From Rathayibacter tritici (GTDB lineage: Bacteria > Actinomycetota > Actinomycetes > Actinomycetales > Microbacteriaceae), in assembly GCF_002932875.1 (NCBI RefSeq), contig NZ_PSWS01000080.1:1-44651 (forward strand): a DNA stretch of 44,651 bases. The letters are read 5' to 3'. Of this stretch, positions 14,306-22,932 are shown piece after piece; the stretch's first letter is position 1; each line of letters opens with the position of its first letter. The translations under genes were made by a program, and so were the position numbers. The notes under the pieces were generated by a model, which was not told the origin of the DNA, did not search any database, and saw nothing but the letters and a program-made list of their open reading frames with translations.

Positions 14306-14618
14306 CTGACGCGACACGTGTGCTGATGGCTGATGAGCCCCTGTAGCGTCAGCCGGTCGTTGGGGGCTTCCCAGCGCCTCTATGCGTAAAGCGAGTGGGG
14401 AGTCGCTCTCGGCTACTGCCGCGCTGCGCGCCCCTTGCCATCGAGCAGTGTTCGAGCGTTCTCGACGGCAGGTGGTTGCAGGCGCGAGGCCACGCGAAAT
14501 CCGCCACAGCGCCAGTTCGCCACAGACCGGTGTACCAAAACTCTGACCCGAAACCATTTCGTGCCGTAACTTCTTGCGTACCGTTTTCGGGATACTGTTG
14601 TCAGGGCGGAGGAGTCTG
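14306..14618 (+). other. 313-bp non-coding region before the recombinase-antitoxin gene
   Basis: I see no gene here. GGCTGA (14328-14333) and TCAGCC (14349-14354) may end the preceding transcript. The last 60 bases (14555-14610) are less GC-rich and contain similar short segments (CGTGCCGTAACT, TGCGTACCG, GGGATACTG). These could be the promoter and the recombination site of the following recombinase, but I cannot assign exact elements. Confidence 0.35.
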
Positions 14619-15563
14619 ATGAACAGCATCGTTGGGTATGCGCGCGTTTCGCGGCGCGACCAGAATCTAGCGGCGCAGGAGGCTGACCTCCACGCTGCCG
14701 GGGCAGTGCGGGTCTTCGTCGACCAGGGAGAAGCGAGCCGGATGGCGGATCGACCGCAGTGGTTGGCCTGCCTGGACTTCCTCCGTGACGGCGACACGTT
14801 GCTCGTGAGCCGCCTCGACCGGCTGGGTGGGACGGAGCGGATCGTGATCGGGGCGATCAACGACCTCGAGCGCCGGGGAGTGAACATCAAGAGCCTCACG
14901 GAACCGATGATCGACACGACGTCCCCGATGGGGCGGTCGCTGTTCAGCATTGTCGCCGTGTTCGCGCAGCTGCGCGTGGATACCATCCGGGAGAACACCC
15001 GGCTCGGCCTGGATCAGGCTCGCGCCCAAGGCCGTGTCGGCGGCCGGCCCACGGTAATGACATCGGCACGTCTGCGCGAGGCGCGACGCATGCGCGACGC
15101 CGACCACAGCATCGCCCAGATCGCCGACGTCCTCGGAGTCGGTAAGTCCTCCGTGGCCCGCGCCCTCGCCAAGGTGCCGGCGGCACCGGCGGACACTGAA
15201 CGACGCGTCTTCTACCGCGATGTGAAGCCGTACGACGCCCCCGGATCGTTGGATGACCTCGCAGGGCCGTCGACAGGGACCATCGAGCTCCCCCACCGTG
15301 TGTACTGGGGGCCGGAGCCCACCGTAGATCTCGGTTCCCCGAGCGGCGTCGTGAAGGCGTACCAGGCTGTTCTCAACGAAGGGAGCGCCATAGATCAGAC
15401 AGCACTCCTGAACCGAGACCTCCTGCTCACGATCTGGTCGGAGCTGGCTCTCCCCGACCGGGTGCGCCTACTCTGGGAAGACCGCTTCCCGGAGCTTCTC
15501 GCCCACACAAGGCTGCCCGCTGCTGCCCTCACGGCGCCCGCATCAGAAGGGGTAGGTCGGTGA
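14619..15563 (+). CDS. Serine recombinase fused to an antitoxin-like domain
   Basis: This 314-residue protein starts at ATG 14619 behind GGAGGAG. Residues 1-140 are a serine recombinase catalytic domain (VGYARVSRRDQ with Ser11, SRLDRLGGTERIVIGAIN). Residues about 140-185 are a resolvase helix-turn-helix (HSIAQIADVLGVGKSSVARAL). From about 190 to 300 there is an extra region not found in resolvases (LPHRVYWGPEPTVDL, VVKAYQAVLNEGSA, LNRDLLLTIWSELALPDRV). As I recall, this resembles small proteins encoded just upstream of AbiEii-type nucleotidyltransferase toxins in actinobacteria. Such a toxin gene follows here. The likely reading is an antitoxin fused to a recombinase, able to bind DNA for both functions. 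Confidence 0.7.
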   Translation: MNSIVGYARVSRRDQNLAAQEADLHAAGAVRVFVDQGEASRMADRPQWLACLDFLRDGDTLLVSRLDRLGGTERIVIGAINDLERRGVNIKSLTEPMIDTTSPMGRSLFSIVAVFAQLRVDTIRENTRLGLDQARAQGRVGGRPTVMTSARLREARRMRDADHSIAQIADVLGVGKSSVARALAKVPAAPADTERRVFYRDVKPYDAPGSLDDLAGPSTGTIELPHRVYWGPEPTVDLGSPSGVVKAYQAVLNEGSAIDQTALLNRDLLLTIWSELALPDRVRLLWEDRFPELLAHTRLPAAALTAPASEGVGR

Positions 15564-15640
15564 TCGACGCGGCCGGCTTCTGTGGTTCAGGACACATCAT
15601 CGAGATGAGCGCAAGCGGTCCGCTCTTCGCGGGCGCAACA

Positions 15641-15662
15641 CTGCCTGCTAGGCGGCAGGCAG
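15641..15662 (+). promoter_or_regulatory. Hairpin between antitoxin-like and toxin genes
   Basis: CTGCCTGC (15641-15648) pairs perfectly with GCAGGCAG (15655-15662) over a 6-nt loop, 15 nt before the AbiEii-like start. It has no U-tract. It may partly terminate transcription or slow translation of the toxin, keeping it below the antitoxin. Confidence 0.45.
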
Positions 15663-15677
15663 AGGAACGAGGCTGAC

Positions 15678-16382
15678 ATGGGCAGCCGGAACGAGGAACT
15701 GCAGCGAGAGATCACCCGTGTTGCGCTCGAAGCGCTCGAGGGCACCGGATTCGCTCTCGCCGGCTCCGGTGCGATCCGCGAGCACGGCGTCATTAACCGT
15801 CTGACGGAGGACGTCGACCTCTTCACCTCGAACACTGACGTCGCTAACTTCCGCCGCGCGGTCGACCAGGTGAGCGCGGGCCTCCGCGATCACGGCTACA
15901 CGCTCGACGAGGACCGCTCCACCGAGCAGTTCGCGCGCCTCCACGTACGAACCGCGTCCGGTGAGCAGGTCGACGTCGATATGGGGATGGACTGGCGCGA
16001 CACCGAACCGGTTCGCCTGCAGGTCGGACCTGTCCTCAGCCTCGACGACGCGATCGGGAACAAGGTCAGCGCCCTCTACAGCCGTGCCGAAGCACGCGAC
16101 TTCCTCGATGTCGATTCGATCCGCTCCTCCGGTCACTTCACCGACCAGCAGCTCCTCACCGCCGCTCGCGAACGCGACCCCGGATTCGAGCCCACGATGT
16201 TCGCGCAGCAACTCGACCGCGCCGCCCGACTCACCTCCGACCGGGTCTCGGAGTACGGCATCAACGACACGCAACTCGAAGGCATCCAGCGCCGCTTCGA
16301 GAGCTGGGCGACGCAGATCCGACGTGACCTCCGTCTCGAGCAGATTGATCATCTCGGACACCAGCGCGGGCTCTCCTGCTGA
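15678..16382 (+). CDS. AbiEii-type nucleotidyltransferase (toxin)
   Basis: This 234-residue nucleotidyltransferase of the AbiEii/AbiGii type has the polymerase-beta-like motif GSGAIREHGV (29-38) and then RLTEDVDLFT, with the metal-binding pair Asp45 and Asp47. A third acidic position lies in VDVDMGMDW. The C-terminal half is helical (DAIGNKVSALYSRAEARDFLDV). AbiEii toxins add nucleotides to tRNA or other targets and stall growth, aborting phage infection or stabilising plasmids. It is paired with the recombinase-antitoxin fusion 114 bp upstream. Start at ATG 15678 behind GAGGAACGAGG. Confidence 0.82.
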   Translation: MGSRNEELQREITRVALEALEGTGFALAGSGAIREHGVINRLTEDVDLFTSNTDVANFRRAVDQVSAGLRDHGYTLDEDRSTEQFARLHVRTASGEQVDVDMGMDWRDTEPVRLQVGPVLSLDDAIGNKVSALYSRAEARDFLDVDSIRSSGHFTDQQLLTAARERDPGFEPTMFAQQLDRAARLTSDRVSEYGINDTQLEGIQRRFESWATQIRRDLRLEQIDHLGHQRGLSC

Positions 16383-16465
16383 GCGACTACGAGTGCGAAG
16401 CGAGAGAGCCGGCGAGCCTTCCGCTCACGCGGGATCCACATCGCCGGCCGGTCCCTGGCCAGAGC

Positions 16466-16945
16466 ATGACCTCCGACCGATTCTGGTCCCGCGTCATCAA
16501 GGGCCCCGATCCCTCGGACTGCTGGATCTGGACCGGCGCTATCGGGGACGACGGCTACGGCCGCTTCTGGACACGCACCGTCGACGGCGGGCAGCAGGTC
16601 CTCCGGCCTCAGAGGTACGCGTTCGAGCAGATCACTGGCCGCGTCCTCGAGCGCTCAGTGATGGTGCTGCACTGGTGCGACGTGCCGCTGTGCGTCCACG
16701 CTGAGGTCGTCGAGGCGACGTCGCATCTGCGCGAGGGTGACGCTCGCGGAAACATGATCGACCGTTCCCAGCGCGGCCGCTACGCCGGCCCCACCACGGC
16801 CCTTGGCTCCGTCGGGGCCGCCCGGCGTGAGCGAGCAGCGCGATCGCGCGCCGTGCGCGCGCTCGTGCTCGAGCGCGGTTACGACGCAGCAGAAATACGA
16901 AAGGTCCTCGCCGGTACCGACGAGGACCTTCCCGCGCTCTTCTGA
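16466..16945 (+). CDS. HNH_3-type nuclease-like protein
   Basis: This 159-residue protein is related to phage and homing HNH nucleases. It shows CWIWTGAIGDDGYGRF (19-34), then VLHWCDVPLCVH with His69, Cys71 and Cys76, then HLREGDARGNMIDRSQRGR with His87 and Asn96. That is the usual layout of the His-Me finger group with a GYG segment. The C-terminal tail after 110 is helical. It follows the toxin gene by 83 bp in the same direction. It may be a solitary homing-type nuclease or part of the defence module; the substrate is unknown. Confidence 0.7.
   Translation: MTSDRFWSRVIKGPDPSDCWIWTGAIGDDGYGRFWTRTVDGGQQVLRPQRYAFEQITGRVLERSVMVLHWCDVPLCVHAEVVEATSHLREGDARGNMIDRSQRGRYAGPTTALGSVGAARRERAARSRAVRALVLERGYDAAEIRKVLAGTDEDLPALF
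16901..16930 (-). terminator. Perfect hairpin inside the 3' end of the HNH gene
   Basis: AAGGTCCTCG (16901-16910) pairs perfectly with CGAGGACCTT (16921-16930) over a 10-nt loop. On the minus strand it is followed by TCGTATTTC, so it most likely terminates the leftward genes from 17579, which end at 16962. It lies within the coding sequence of the rightward HNH gene. Confidence 0.55.
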
Positions 16946-16961
16946 GCGACTTCTCCGAGGC

Positions 16962-17147
16962 TCAGCGATCCGCTGTGACGAGGTCGGCGTGGCGGACCCG
17001 ATGGTCGTCGCGATCGGGATCGGTGAGCCAAGGCATGGTGAGCCAGGGTATGTCTCCGCGTACTGCGATCCAGTACCGGTCCGGGCGATCGATCTCGACC
17101 TTCGACGCATCCAAAGGCCACGACAGAGGTGTCTGCTGGCTGATCAT
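16962..17147 (-). CDS. Small hypothetical protein
   Basis: This 61-residue protein begins MISQQTPLSWPLDASKVEID and is rich in Trp, Pro, Asp and Arg. Its ATG overlaps the stop of the gene before it by 4 bp (ATGA), so the two are translated together. I see no signal peptide or membrane segment and do not recognise a family. Its place next to the oriT side of the relaxase suggests an accessory of mobilisation. Confidence 0.5.
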   Translation of the reverse strand: MISQQTPLSWPLDASKVEIDRPDRYWIAVRGDIPWLTMPWLTDPDRDDHRVRHADLVTADR

Positions 17148-17579
17148 GTGGCGTCTTCCTCACGCCACTCGTGCCCTGACATGTCGGGCTGCATTCCCGG
17201 TTCGGCCAGCTCGGGTGCGTCCGAGACGGTGTCGACGGTGTTGCCCGCCGCGCTTCGGAGTGCGGCGCGGACTGCGCTGGCGGGCAGGTCGAGGCGCTGG
17301 GCTATCTCGGCCGCTGACACGCTCAGCGAGGCCATGGCCCGCGATCGCAGCGTTCACCTCATCGCGCGCGGCTGTTGCGCGCTCCGCCGCCCGCTCGCGC
17401 AGCTGCGTGATCGCTTCTTCGAGGTCGGCGTCGATCGCGTCGATCTTGTCGGTGGCGGTGAAGTAGTCCACCGCGAAGCCCTCAAGCTTTTCCTCGCGTT
17501 CGCGGAACGCCGCGGCACGCTCTCGCGCCTTCTTTCGCGCGTCAATCTGGCCAGCAGTTTTCGTTCGTCGCTCAGCCAT
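17144..17579 (-). pseudogene. Helical DNA-binding-type protein, apparently frameshifted
   Basis: The frame from ATG 17577-17579 (MAERRTKTAGQIDARKKARE) encodes a charged coiled-coil with TATDKIDAIDADLEEAITQL and reaches AARDEVNAAIAG near 17335. There the coding signal moves to another frame, which continues with MASLSVSAAEIAQRLDLPAS, a helix-turn-helix, to the stop at 17144. If joined, the product is about 145 residues, a coiled-coil plus HTH protein. If not, the first frame runs to 17160 as an Arg-rich tail. A sequencing error, a true mutation or two overlapping genes are all possible. It is divergent from the relaxase. Confidence 0.5.
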
Positions 17580-18164
17580 CAGGCCGGTCCTTCCCACACA
17601 ACACCTAACGCCCACACCGAGACGTGCGCGCGGAAACCCTGACCTGCCCAGCACCGTAGCAGGCGGCCTCCAGCCGCAGCCGTACGGTGCACCACCGGGT
17701 GGTGCCGCGCGCTGCGCTCCCCTGCGACGTATCTGGCCGTCACGACGATGTGGGCGACGTCGATGATGCGCGCCTCACTCGCCCCCCGGCCTAACGCTCG
17801 CGCTTCCAACGGGCAGGCGGCTGGTGTCTCCGACGGTAGCAGCGCGGTGCGCTGGGATGGAGTTGCCTGCGGCAGCTGGTCTGGCTGGCCGCACCCTGCG
17901 GGTGCTGGTGTCGCGGTGCGGCCCCACTCGCTCCCCGTCCGTGGACGGCATCCGCTGCGCTTCTCCCGCCCACCGCCGGGGGCTCGTTCCTGGCCGCACC
18001 GGCGACGCCGCGCTCACGGTGTTCGCTTTCTGGCGTCGCCTCCGCGCGGATCCCTGCGGGTTCCGGCCAGACCCGTCTTCCTCGTTCCTCGTCAGACCGT
18101 TCCCTCATTCTTCGGTCATCAGGTCGTCATGCACTATTAGTGAATTGGGTAGCCTGTGGGGGTG
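17580..18164 (+). other. Non-coding region upstream of the relaxase, candidate oriT
   Basis: This stretch of 585 bp carries no convincing gene. It contains a perfect palindrome CACCACCGGGTGGTG (17690-17704, 7-bp arms, 1-nt centre) and an inverted pair CGGTGCGGCC/GGCCGCACCG about 75 bp apart (near 17910 and 17990). Just before the relaxase start lies a less GC-rich patch with CACTATTAGTG (18131-18141). MobF relaxases usually have their oriT next to their own gene, and such inverted repeats mark relaxase-binding sites, so the nic site probably lies here. The exact site is not identified. Confidence 0.45.
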
Positions 18165-21100
18165 ATGACCTTGCACAAGCTCAGCGCAGGGGATGGTTAC
18201 GCCTACTACACGTCCGAGGTCGCGACCGCGGACGTGCGCCGCGAGAAGGGTCGCGAGCTGGGTGACTACTACACCGCTGACGGCAACCCGGCCGGTGTCT
18301 GGCTCGGTGGAGGGCTGGCCACGCTCGGCGAGACCGTGACCACCCGCGACGTGGAGGGCCGTGCAGCGTTCGCCGTTCACGAGTCTCGGCGGGTGTCTGG
18401 CGAGGTCACCGAGGCGCAGATGAAGGCCCTGTTCGGTGAGGGGTTGCACCCGAACGCGGACGCTCTGACGGCCGCCAGCATCGACGTCGGCGCTTCGGCC
18501 GAGTCGGCGCTGCAAGCGGTGAAGCTGGGGCGCAGGTTCCCTCGCTACGAGGCGAAGGACACCGAGCTGGGCGCTCGTATCCGTGACGCGTATGCGGCGT
18601 TCGAACGTGTCGAGCATCGCGCCCCTGACCTGGAAGAGCGTCGCCGGATCCGGGTGCGCGAGGGCGCGCAGGTATTCCGGGAGCAGAAGGGCCGAGAGCC
18701 GTTCGACAAGGAGGAGCTGGGCCGGTTCATCACCGCGGCACAGCGTCCGCAGCAGGCCGCTGTCGCCGGGTACGACTTGGTCTTCTCGCCCGCGAAGTCG
18801 GTGTCGACGCTGTGGGCGCTGGGTGATGACGCGACCCGTCACGCGATCGAAGCCGCGCATGAGACGGCCATCGCGGAGAGCGTCGTCTACCTCGAACAGC
18901 ATGCCGTCGCGACCCGGACCGGCAGTCAAGGGGCCGCTCAGGACGACGTTCGCGGCGGGCTCATCGCGACCCGGTTCCGGCATTACGACTCCCGCAACGG
19001 CGACCCTCAGCTGCACGATCACGTGGTGGTGTCAAACAAGGTCCGCGGCGTCGACGGCAGCTGGCGCACCCTCGACGGGGCGCTGCTGCACAAGATGAAC
19101 GTTCCGACGTCCGAGTTCTACAACCAGCGCGTCGCTCACCACATCCGGGAGGCGCTCGGGGTCGCGTTCGAGCCGCACACGGTGCGTGCAGGGAAGCGTC
19201 CGGTGATGGAGATCGCGGGCATCGACCCGGACCTGATGAAGGACTTCTCCTCGCGTTCCACCGACATCCGCCGGGCGGTGAAGGCGTTGGAGAGGGACTA
19301 CCGGGCCGCGCACGGCCGAGGCCCGGATGCCGCCGCCCGCATCGCGATCGCGCAGCAGGCGACCCTGGAAACCCGGCCCGTGAAGGAGCACGCACGGTCC
19401 CTGCGCGAGCTGCGCACCCTGTGGCGATCGCGCGCGGTCGGTGTGGCCGGTGAGGTGACGGTGAACAATCTCCTCGCCCACGCACGGCAGGTCGCCGCCG
19501 ACGCTCGGGACGGTTCCACGCCCCTGCTGCCGGTGGATGTGAACGCGGCCGCGGCGAGCGTGGTGGGGGTCGTGTCCGAGCATCATGCGGTCTGGGGCGC
19601 GAACGTGATCGAGGCGGAAGCGCGCCGGTGGGCGCAGGAGCAGGCCCGCGCGGACGTGACGGAGGAGACGGTGCAGGCGGTCGTGACCGCGGCGCTGCGC
19701 GAGCATTCCGTGTCGATCACTCCCCCGCCGGCGCATGCCGCGTTCGCGCCGTTGACCCGCGCGGACGGTTCGAGCATCTACGAACACCGAGGCCGCGAAC
19801 TGTTCACCTCCCGCGCGGTGATCGACGCGGAAGATCAGCTGCTGACCGCGGCCCGCAGTACTGGCGTCCCACCGGTCGCGGTGGAGCATTTCGCCGCCGC
19901 GGTCCTCGCGCACGAGGGTCCCCTCGATGATGGGCAGCGCGATCTCGCCCGCGAGTTCGCCTGCTCCGACCGGCAGCTCGTCGTCGGTGTCGGCCCTGCC
20001 GGTGCCGGTAAGACCACGTCGCTGAACCTCGCGGCCCGCGCGATCGAGTCCGCCGGCGGCCGCATGATCGGCGTCGCCCCCTCAGCGGCGGCGGCGGCGG
20101 TGTTGAAGGCCGACGTCGGGATCGACACGCACACCCTGCATGGTTTCCTGCTGCAGCTGGAGCGCGGCGAGGAGTCCGCGCAACTGCGCCCGGGCGACGT
20201 CGTCGTGGTCGATGAGGCCGGCATGGCCGGCACCGTGCGCTTGGCGATGATCACCGAACAGGCCACCAGGGCCGGCGCGACAGTGCGGCTGATCGGTGAT
20301 GACCGGCAGCTGTCCGCGGTGGAGGCCGGCGGCGCGCTGCGGCTAATCGAGAACGAGGCCGGCGCGATCCGGTTGGAGACGGTGCACCGCTTCCGCAACG
20401 CTGACGGCACCGCGAACGAGGACGAAGCCGCCGCCTCGCTGCTGCTGCGCGACGCCGAGCAGGCGGCCGGCGGTGACGCTTTCACCTGGTACCGGCAGCA
20501 GGATCGCGTCACGGCCGTGACCGCCGAGTCCGCAACCGACGCGGTCTTCGCGGCGTGGCAAGCCGATACCAGCGCCGGGAAGACCAGCCTCATGATGGCG
20601 TCCACGAACGCGACCGTCGCGGACCTCAACGCCCGCGCGCAAGCGTTCCGCATCAGCACCGGCGACGTCCGCGGCCGCCGCACCGCGGCACTGCGCGACG
20701 GTCTCGCCGCGCACGTCGGCGACGTCGTTGTCACCCGCAGCAACACCAGCACGCTGCGCTACAACGCACGTCGCGATCGCGTCCTCAACAACGACGTCTG
20801 GGACGTGAAACGGGTCCACCCGGATGGCGCCCTCACCGTCCGCAATCGCCGCAACGGCGGCCAGACAAGACTCCCGGCCGAGTACGTGAAGGCGCATACC
20901 GAACTCGGTTACGCCGCGACCGTGCACCGCGCGCAGGGCATGACTGTCGACACCGCGCATGCTCTGGCCGACCGCAGGACCGGCCGCGAAGCGGCCTATG
21001 TCGCCCTCACCCGTGGCCGCTCCCACAATCACCTCTACCTCGCGCTCGAGCCCGGCGAGTCCGTGGACGAGGGCCTGGCCGCGATCGCCGGGAACGTCGA

Positions 21101-22880
21101 CCGCGCCTTGACGGCCACCGAAACCATCCGCGCCGAACAGACTCGGACCGCCGACCTGGGCACTCTCGCCGCGCAGTTCCGCGACGTCCACGACCGCGCC
21201 GACGACATCCGGATCGCCACGGCGATCGACGTCACTCTCGGCGGCCGCACTCTGGACGAGTTGCGGCAGAGCGGCACCTGGGCGGACGTGAAATCCGCGC
21301 TCGTCGACGCCGAGCGGGCCGGTTTCACCCTCGAGAAAGCCGTCGCCACAGCCTGGCAGGACGGCAACGGCCTGGACGGCGCCGATGACCGCGGCGCGCT
21401 CATCGCCTGGCGGATCCGTGACACCAGCCGCTGGGGGCGCGTGCACGCCGACGTCGACACGATCACTGGCCGGCCCCTCGCCGGGATGAGTGATGAGGCG
21501 CTGCAGCGTGCCCTCGAGCACGCGACCCGGACCCGTTGCTTGGCGGAGACCCAGCTGGAGATCGGGGCCAACGCGGACACTCACTGGCGTGAACGCCGCT
21601 TCGGGCACCTCTCCGACCTGACCCTCGCCGGCCGCGTCGCCCAGCAGCGCGTCACCGTCGCGCAGCCCGTCACCGACCGGCAACAAGCGCGCCAAGATTT
21701 GTGGCTGCTCGGCGAGCTCAACGCCGAGAACCGCGCCCGCAAAGCGCTACCCGTCTCCGTCCGGGTGCAGGAGAACCGCGAACGCGGCGCCGCCACAGTG
21801 CGTCCCGACCGTGGCGTCGACCCCGCTTCCGCGACCCCCGGAGCGATCGCGGCGGTCTGGAACGCGCGGACCCTGGAGAACCAGCTCGCGGCCGAGACAC
21901 GTCTGCGCGCCAGGCTTCCCGACACCCCGAGTCGTCCCGTCGCGGATCGTCCGCGGATCCCGGAGTGGATCGCCGACGCCCGCCTGCTCACCGACTCCCG
22001 GGTGCGCGAGGACTGGCGCGAGCACCTCACCGAGCGATACGAGCACCTCGCGAGCCAGTACACGCTCCGCGGCGAACAGCTCGCTGCCGCACCGCCGGCG
22101 TGGGCGGTGGAGCATCTCGGGCCGGTCCCCGCCGGCGACTCCGCGATGCGCCCGGAATGGATCGCGCTCGCGGCCGAGATCGACCACTACCGAGCGGTGA
22201 GCCACACCCTCGACACCGACTCGACCCTTCTGGGTGGTGCCGGGCAGGACACCGTGCTCGCGCAGGCACTCACCGGCCGAGCCGACGAGCTGCGCCTCGC
22301 GAACCCCACCCCGGGCCCGGTCCCCGTCACGGCGCCGGTGGGAGCGGCGGGCCCGCGGACTGTGACCGCGGAGGAGTTCGCGGCGGCCGTCGCCGCCGAA
22401 GCCTTCGCCGCGGGCATGAGCGTCGCTGAGTACGAGCAGCTGGTCGAGTCGTTCCGTCAGACCGGCGAGCCGCTCCCGGCCCAGAACGTGTACTCACGCC
22501 TCTGCGTCGACGAGCTTGAGCCGCTCGCGGCCCAGGAGCCGGCCGGCGTCCTCACCGACACCCTGCCTGAGCCGGAGGGCGCACGCCTGGTGTCGGCGGA
22601 GGAGTTCGCTGCTGCCGTCGCCGCGGAAGCTGCGGACGCGGGGATGACGGTCGCCGAGTACGAGCAGCTGGTCGAGTCGTTCCGTCAGACCGGGCAGCCG
22701 CTGCCCGCGGAGAACGTGTACGCACGCCTGCGCCTCGCCGCCGACGACGACTCCGCCCCGACCGCCGACGCGACCCAGACACGACCTCAGGCGACACGGC
22801 ATCCGGCGTTCCGCGCGGACCCCGCGTCCGCAGCACCAACGCCGCAGGAGGAGGCGCGGCGTCGCGGGCTCGGACATTGA
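18165..22880 (+). CDS. MobF relaxase-helicase (TrwC/TraI type)
   Basis: This 1571-residue conjugative relaxase-helicase nicks oriT, stays bound to the 5' end and unwinds the strand for transfer. The N-terminal relaxase has clustered tyrosines Tyr12, Tyr14 and Tyr15 (GYAYYTSEV) and a metal-binding histidine motif (PQLHDHVVV, about residue 285). The helicase has Walker A GPAGAGKTT near 610 and Walker B VVVDEAGMAG near 682. The C-terminus carries two copies of a 49-residue repeat. ATG 18165 is preferred over GTG 18156 because the family start is close to the first tyrosines. It converges with the T4SS operon on a long hairpin. Confidence 0.93.
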   Translation: MTLHKLSAGDGYAYYTSEVATADVRREKGRELGDYYTADGNPAGVWLGGGLATLGETVTTRDVEGRAAFAVHESRRVSGEVTEAQMKALFGEGLHPNADALTAASIDVGASAESALQAVKLGRRFPRYEAKDTELGARIRDAYAAFERVEHRAPDLEERRRIRVREGAQVFREQKGREPFDKEELGRFITAAQRPQQAAVAGYDLVFSPAKSVSTLWALGDDATRHAIEAAHETAIAESVVYLEQHAVATRTGSQGAAQDDVRGGLIATRFRHYDSRNGDPQLHDHVVVSNKVRGVDGSWRTLDGALLHKMNVPTSEFYNQRVAHHIREALGVAFEPHTVRAGKRPVMEIAGIDPDLMKDFSSRSTDIRRAVKALERDYRAAHGRGPDAAARIAIAQQATLETRPVKEHARSLRELRTLWRSRAVGVAGEVTVNNLLAHARQVAADARDGSTPLLPVDVNAAAASVVGVVSEHHAVWGANVIEAEARRWAQEQARADVTEETVQAVVTAALREHSVSITPPPAHAAFAPLTRADGSSIYEHRGRELFTSRAVIDAEDQLLTAARSTGVPPVAVEHFAAAVLAHEGPLDDGQRDLAREFACSDRQLVVGVGPAGAGKTTSLNLAARAIESAGGRMIGVAPSAAAAAVLKADVGIDTHTLHGFLLQLERGEESAQLRPGDVVVVDEAGMAGTVRLAMITEQATRAGATVRLIGDDRQLSAVEAGGALRLIENEAGAIRLETVHRFRNADGTANEDEAAASLLLRDAEQAAGGDAFTWYRQQDRVTAVTAESATDAVFAAWQADTSAGKTSLMMASTNATVADLNARAQAFRISTGDVRGRRTAALRDGLAAHVGDVVVTRSNTSTLRYNARRDRVLNNDVWDVKRVHPDGALTVRNRRNGGQTRLPAEYVKAHTELGYAATVHRAQGMTVDTAHALADRRTGREAAYVALTRGRSHNHLYLALEPGESVDEGLAAIAGNVDRALTATETIRAEQTRTADLGTLAAQFRDVHDRADDIRIATAIDVTLGGRTLDELRQSGTWADVKSALVDAERAGFTLEKAVATAWQDGNGLDGADDRGALIAWRIRDTSRWGRVHADVDTITGRPLAGMSDEALQRALEHATRTRCLAETQLEIGANADTHWRERRFGHLSDLTLAGRVAQQRVTVAQPVTDRQQARQDLWLLGELNAENRARKALPVSVRVQENRERGAATVRPDRGVDPASATPGAIAAVWNARTLENQLAAETRLRARLPDTPSRPVADRPRIPEWIADARLLTDSRVREDWREHLTERYEHLASQYTLRGEQLAAAPPAWAVEHLGPVPAGDSAMRPEWIALAAEIDHYRAVSHTLDTDSTLLGGAGQDTVLAQALTGRADELRLANPTPGPVPVTAPVGAAGPRTVTAEEFAAAVAAEAFAAGMSVAEYEQLVESFRQTGEPLPAQNVYSRLCVDELEPLAAQEPAGVLTDTLPEPEGARLVSAEEFAAAVAAEAADAGMTVAEYEQLVESFRQTGQPLPAENVYARLRLAADDDSAPTADATQTRPQATRHPAFRADPASAAPTPQEEARRRGLGH
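22356..22503 (+). repeat. Relaxase C-terminal repeat, copy 1
   Basis: This encodes 49 residues beginning RTVTAEEFAAAVAAEAFAAG and ending near NVYSRL. It is very similar to copy 2, which starts 228 bp later. Each copy predicts two or three helices (EEFAAAVAAEA, VAEYEQLVESFRQTG) and may contact the coupling protein or oligomerise. Confidence 0.8.
22584..22731 (+). repeat. Relaxase C-terminal repeat, copy 2
   Basis: This encodes 49 residues beginning RLVSAEEFAAAVAAEAADAG and ending near NVYARL. The central VAEYEQLVESFRQTG is identical to copy 1. Differences between copies are mostly conservative, which suggests both are under selection. Confidence 0.8.
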
Positions 22881-22932
22881 GCGCACGGGCCGGGACGGCC
22901 ACGGTCCGTTCTCGGCGGGATGCATGTGAGGT

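Noticed and set aside
17579-17809. Minus-strand frame of 76 codons upstream of the relaxase
   Set aside because: It has no ribosome site and a low-complexity Arg/Ala/Val composition, and it lies in the probable oriT region.
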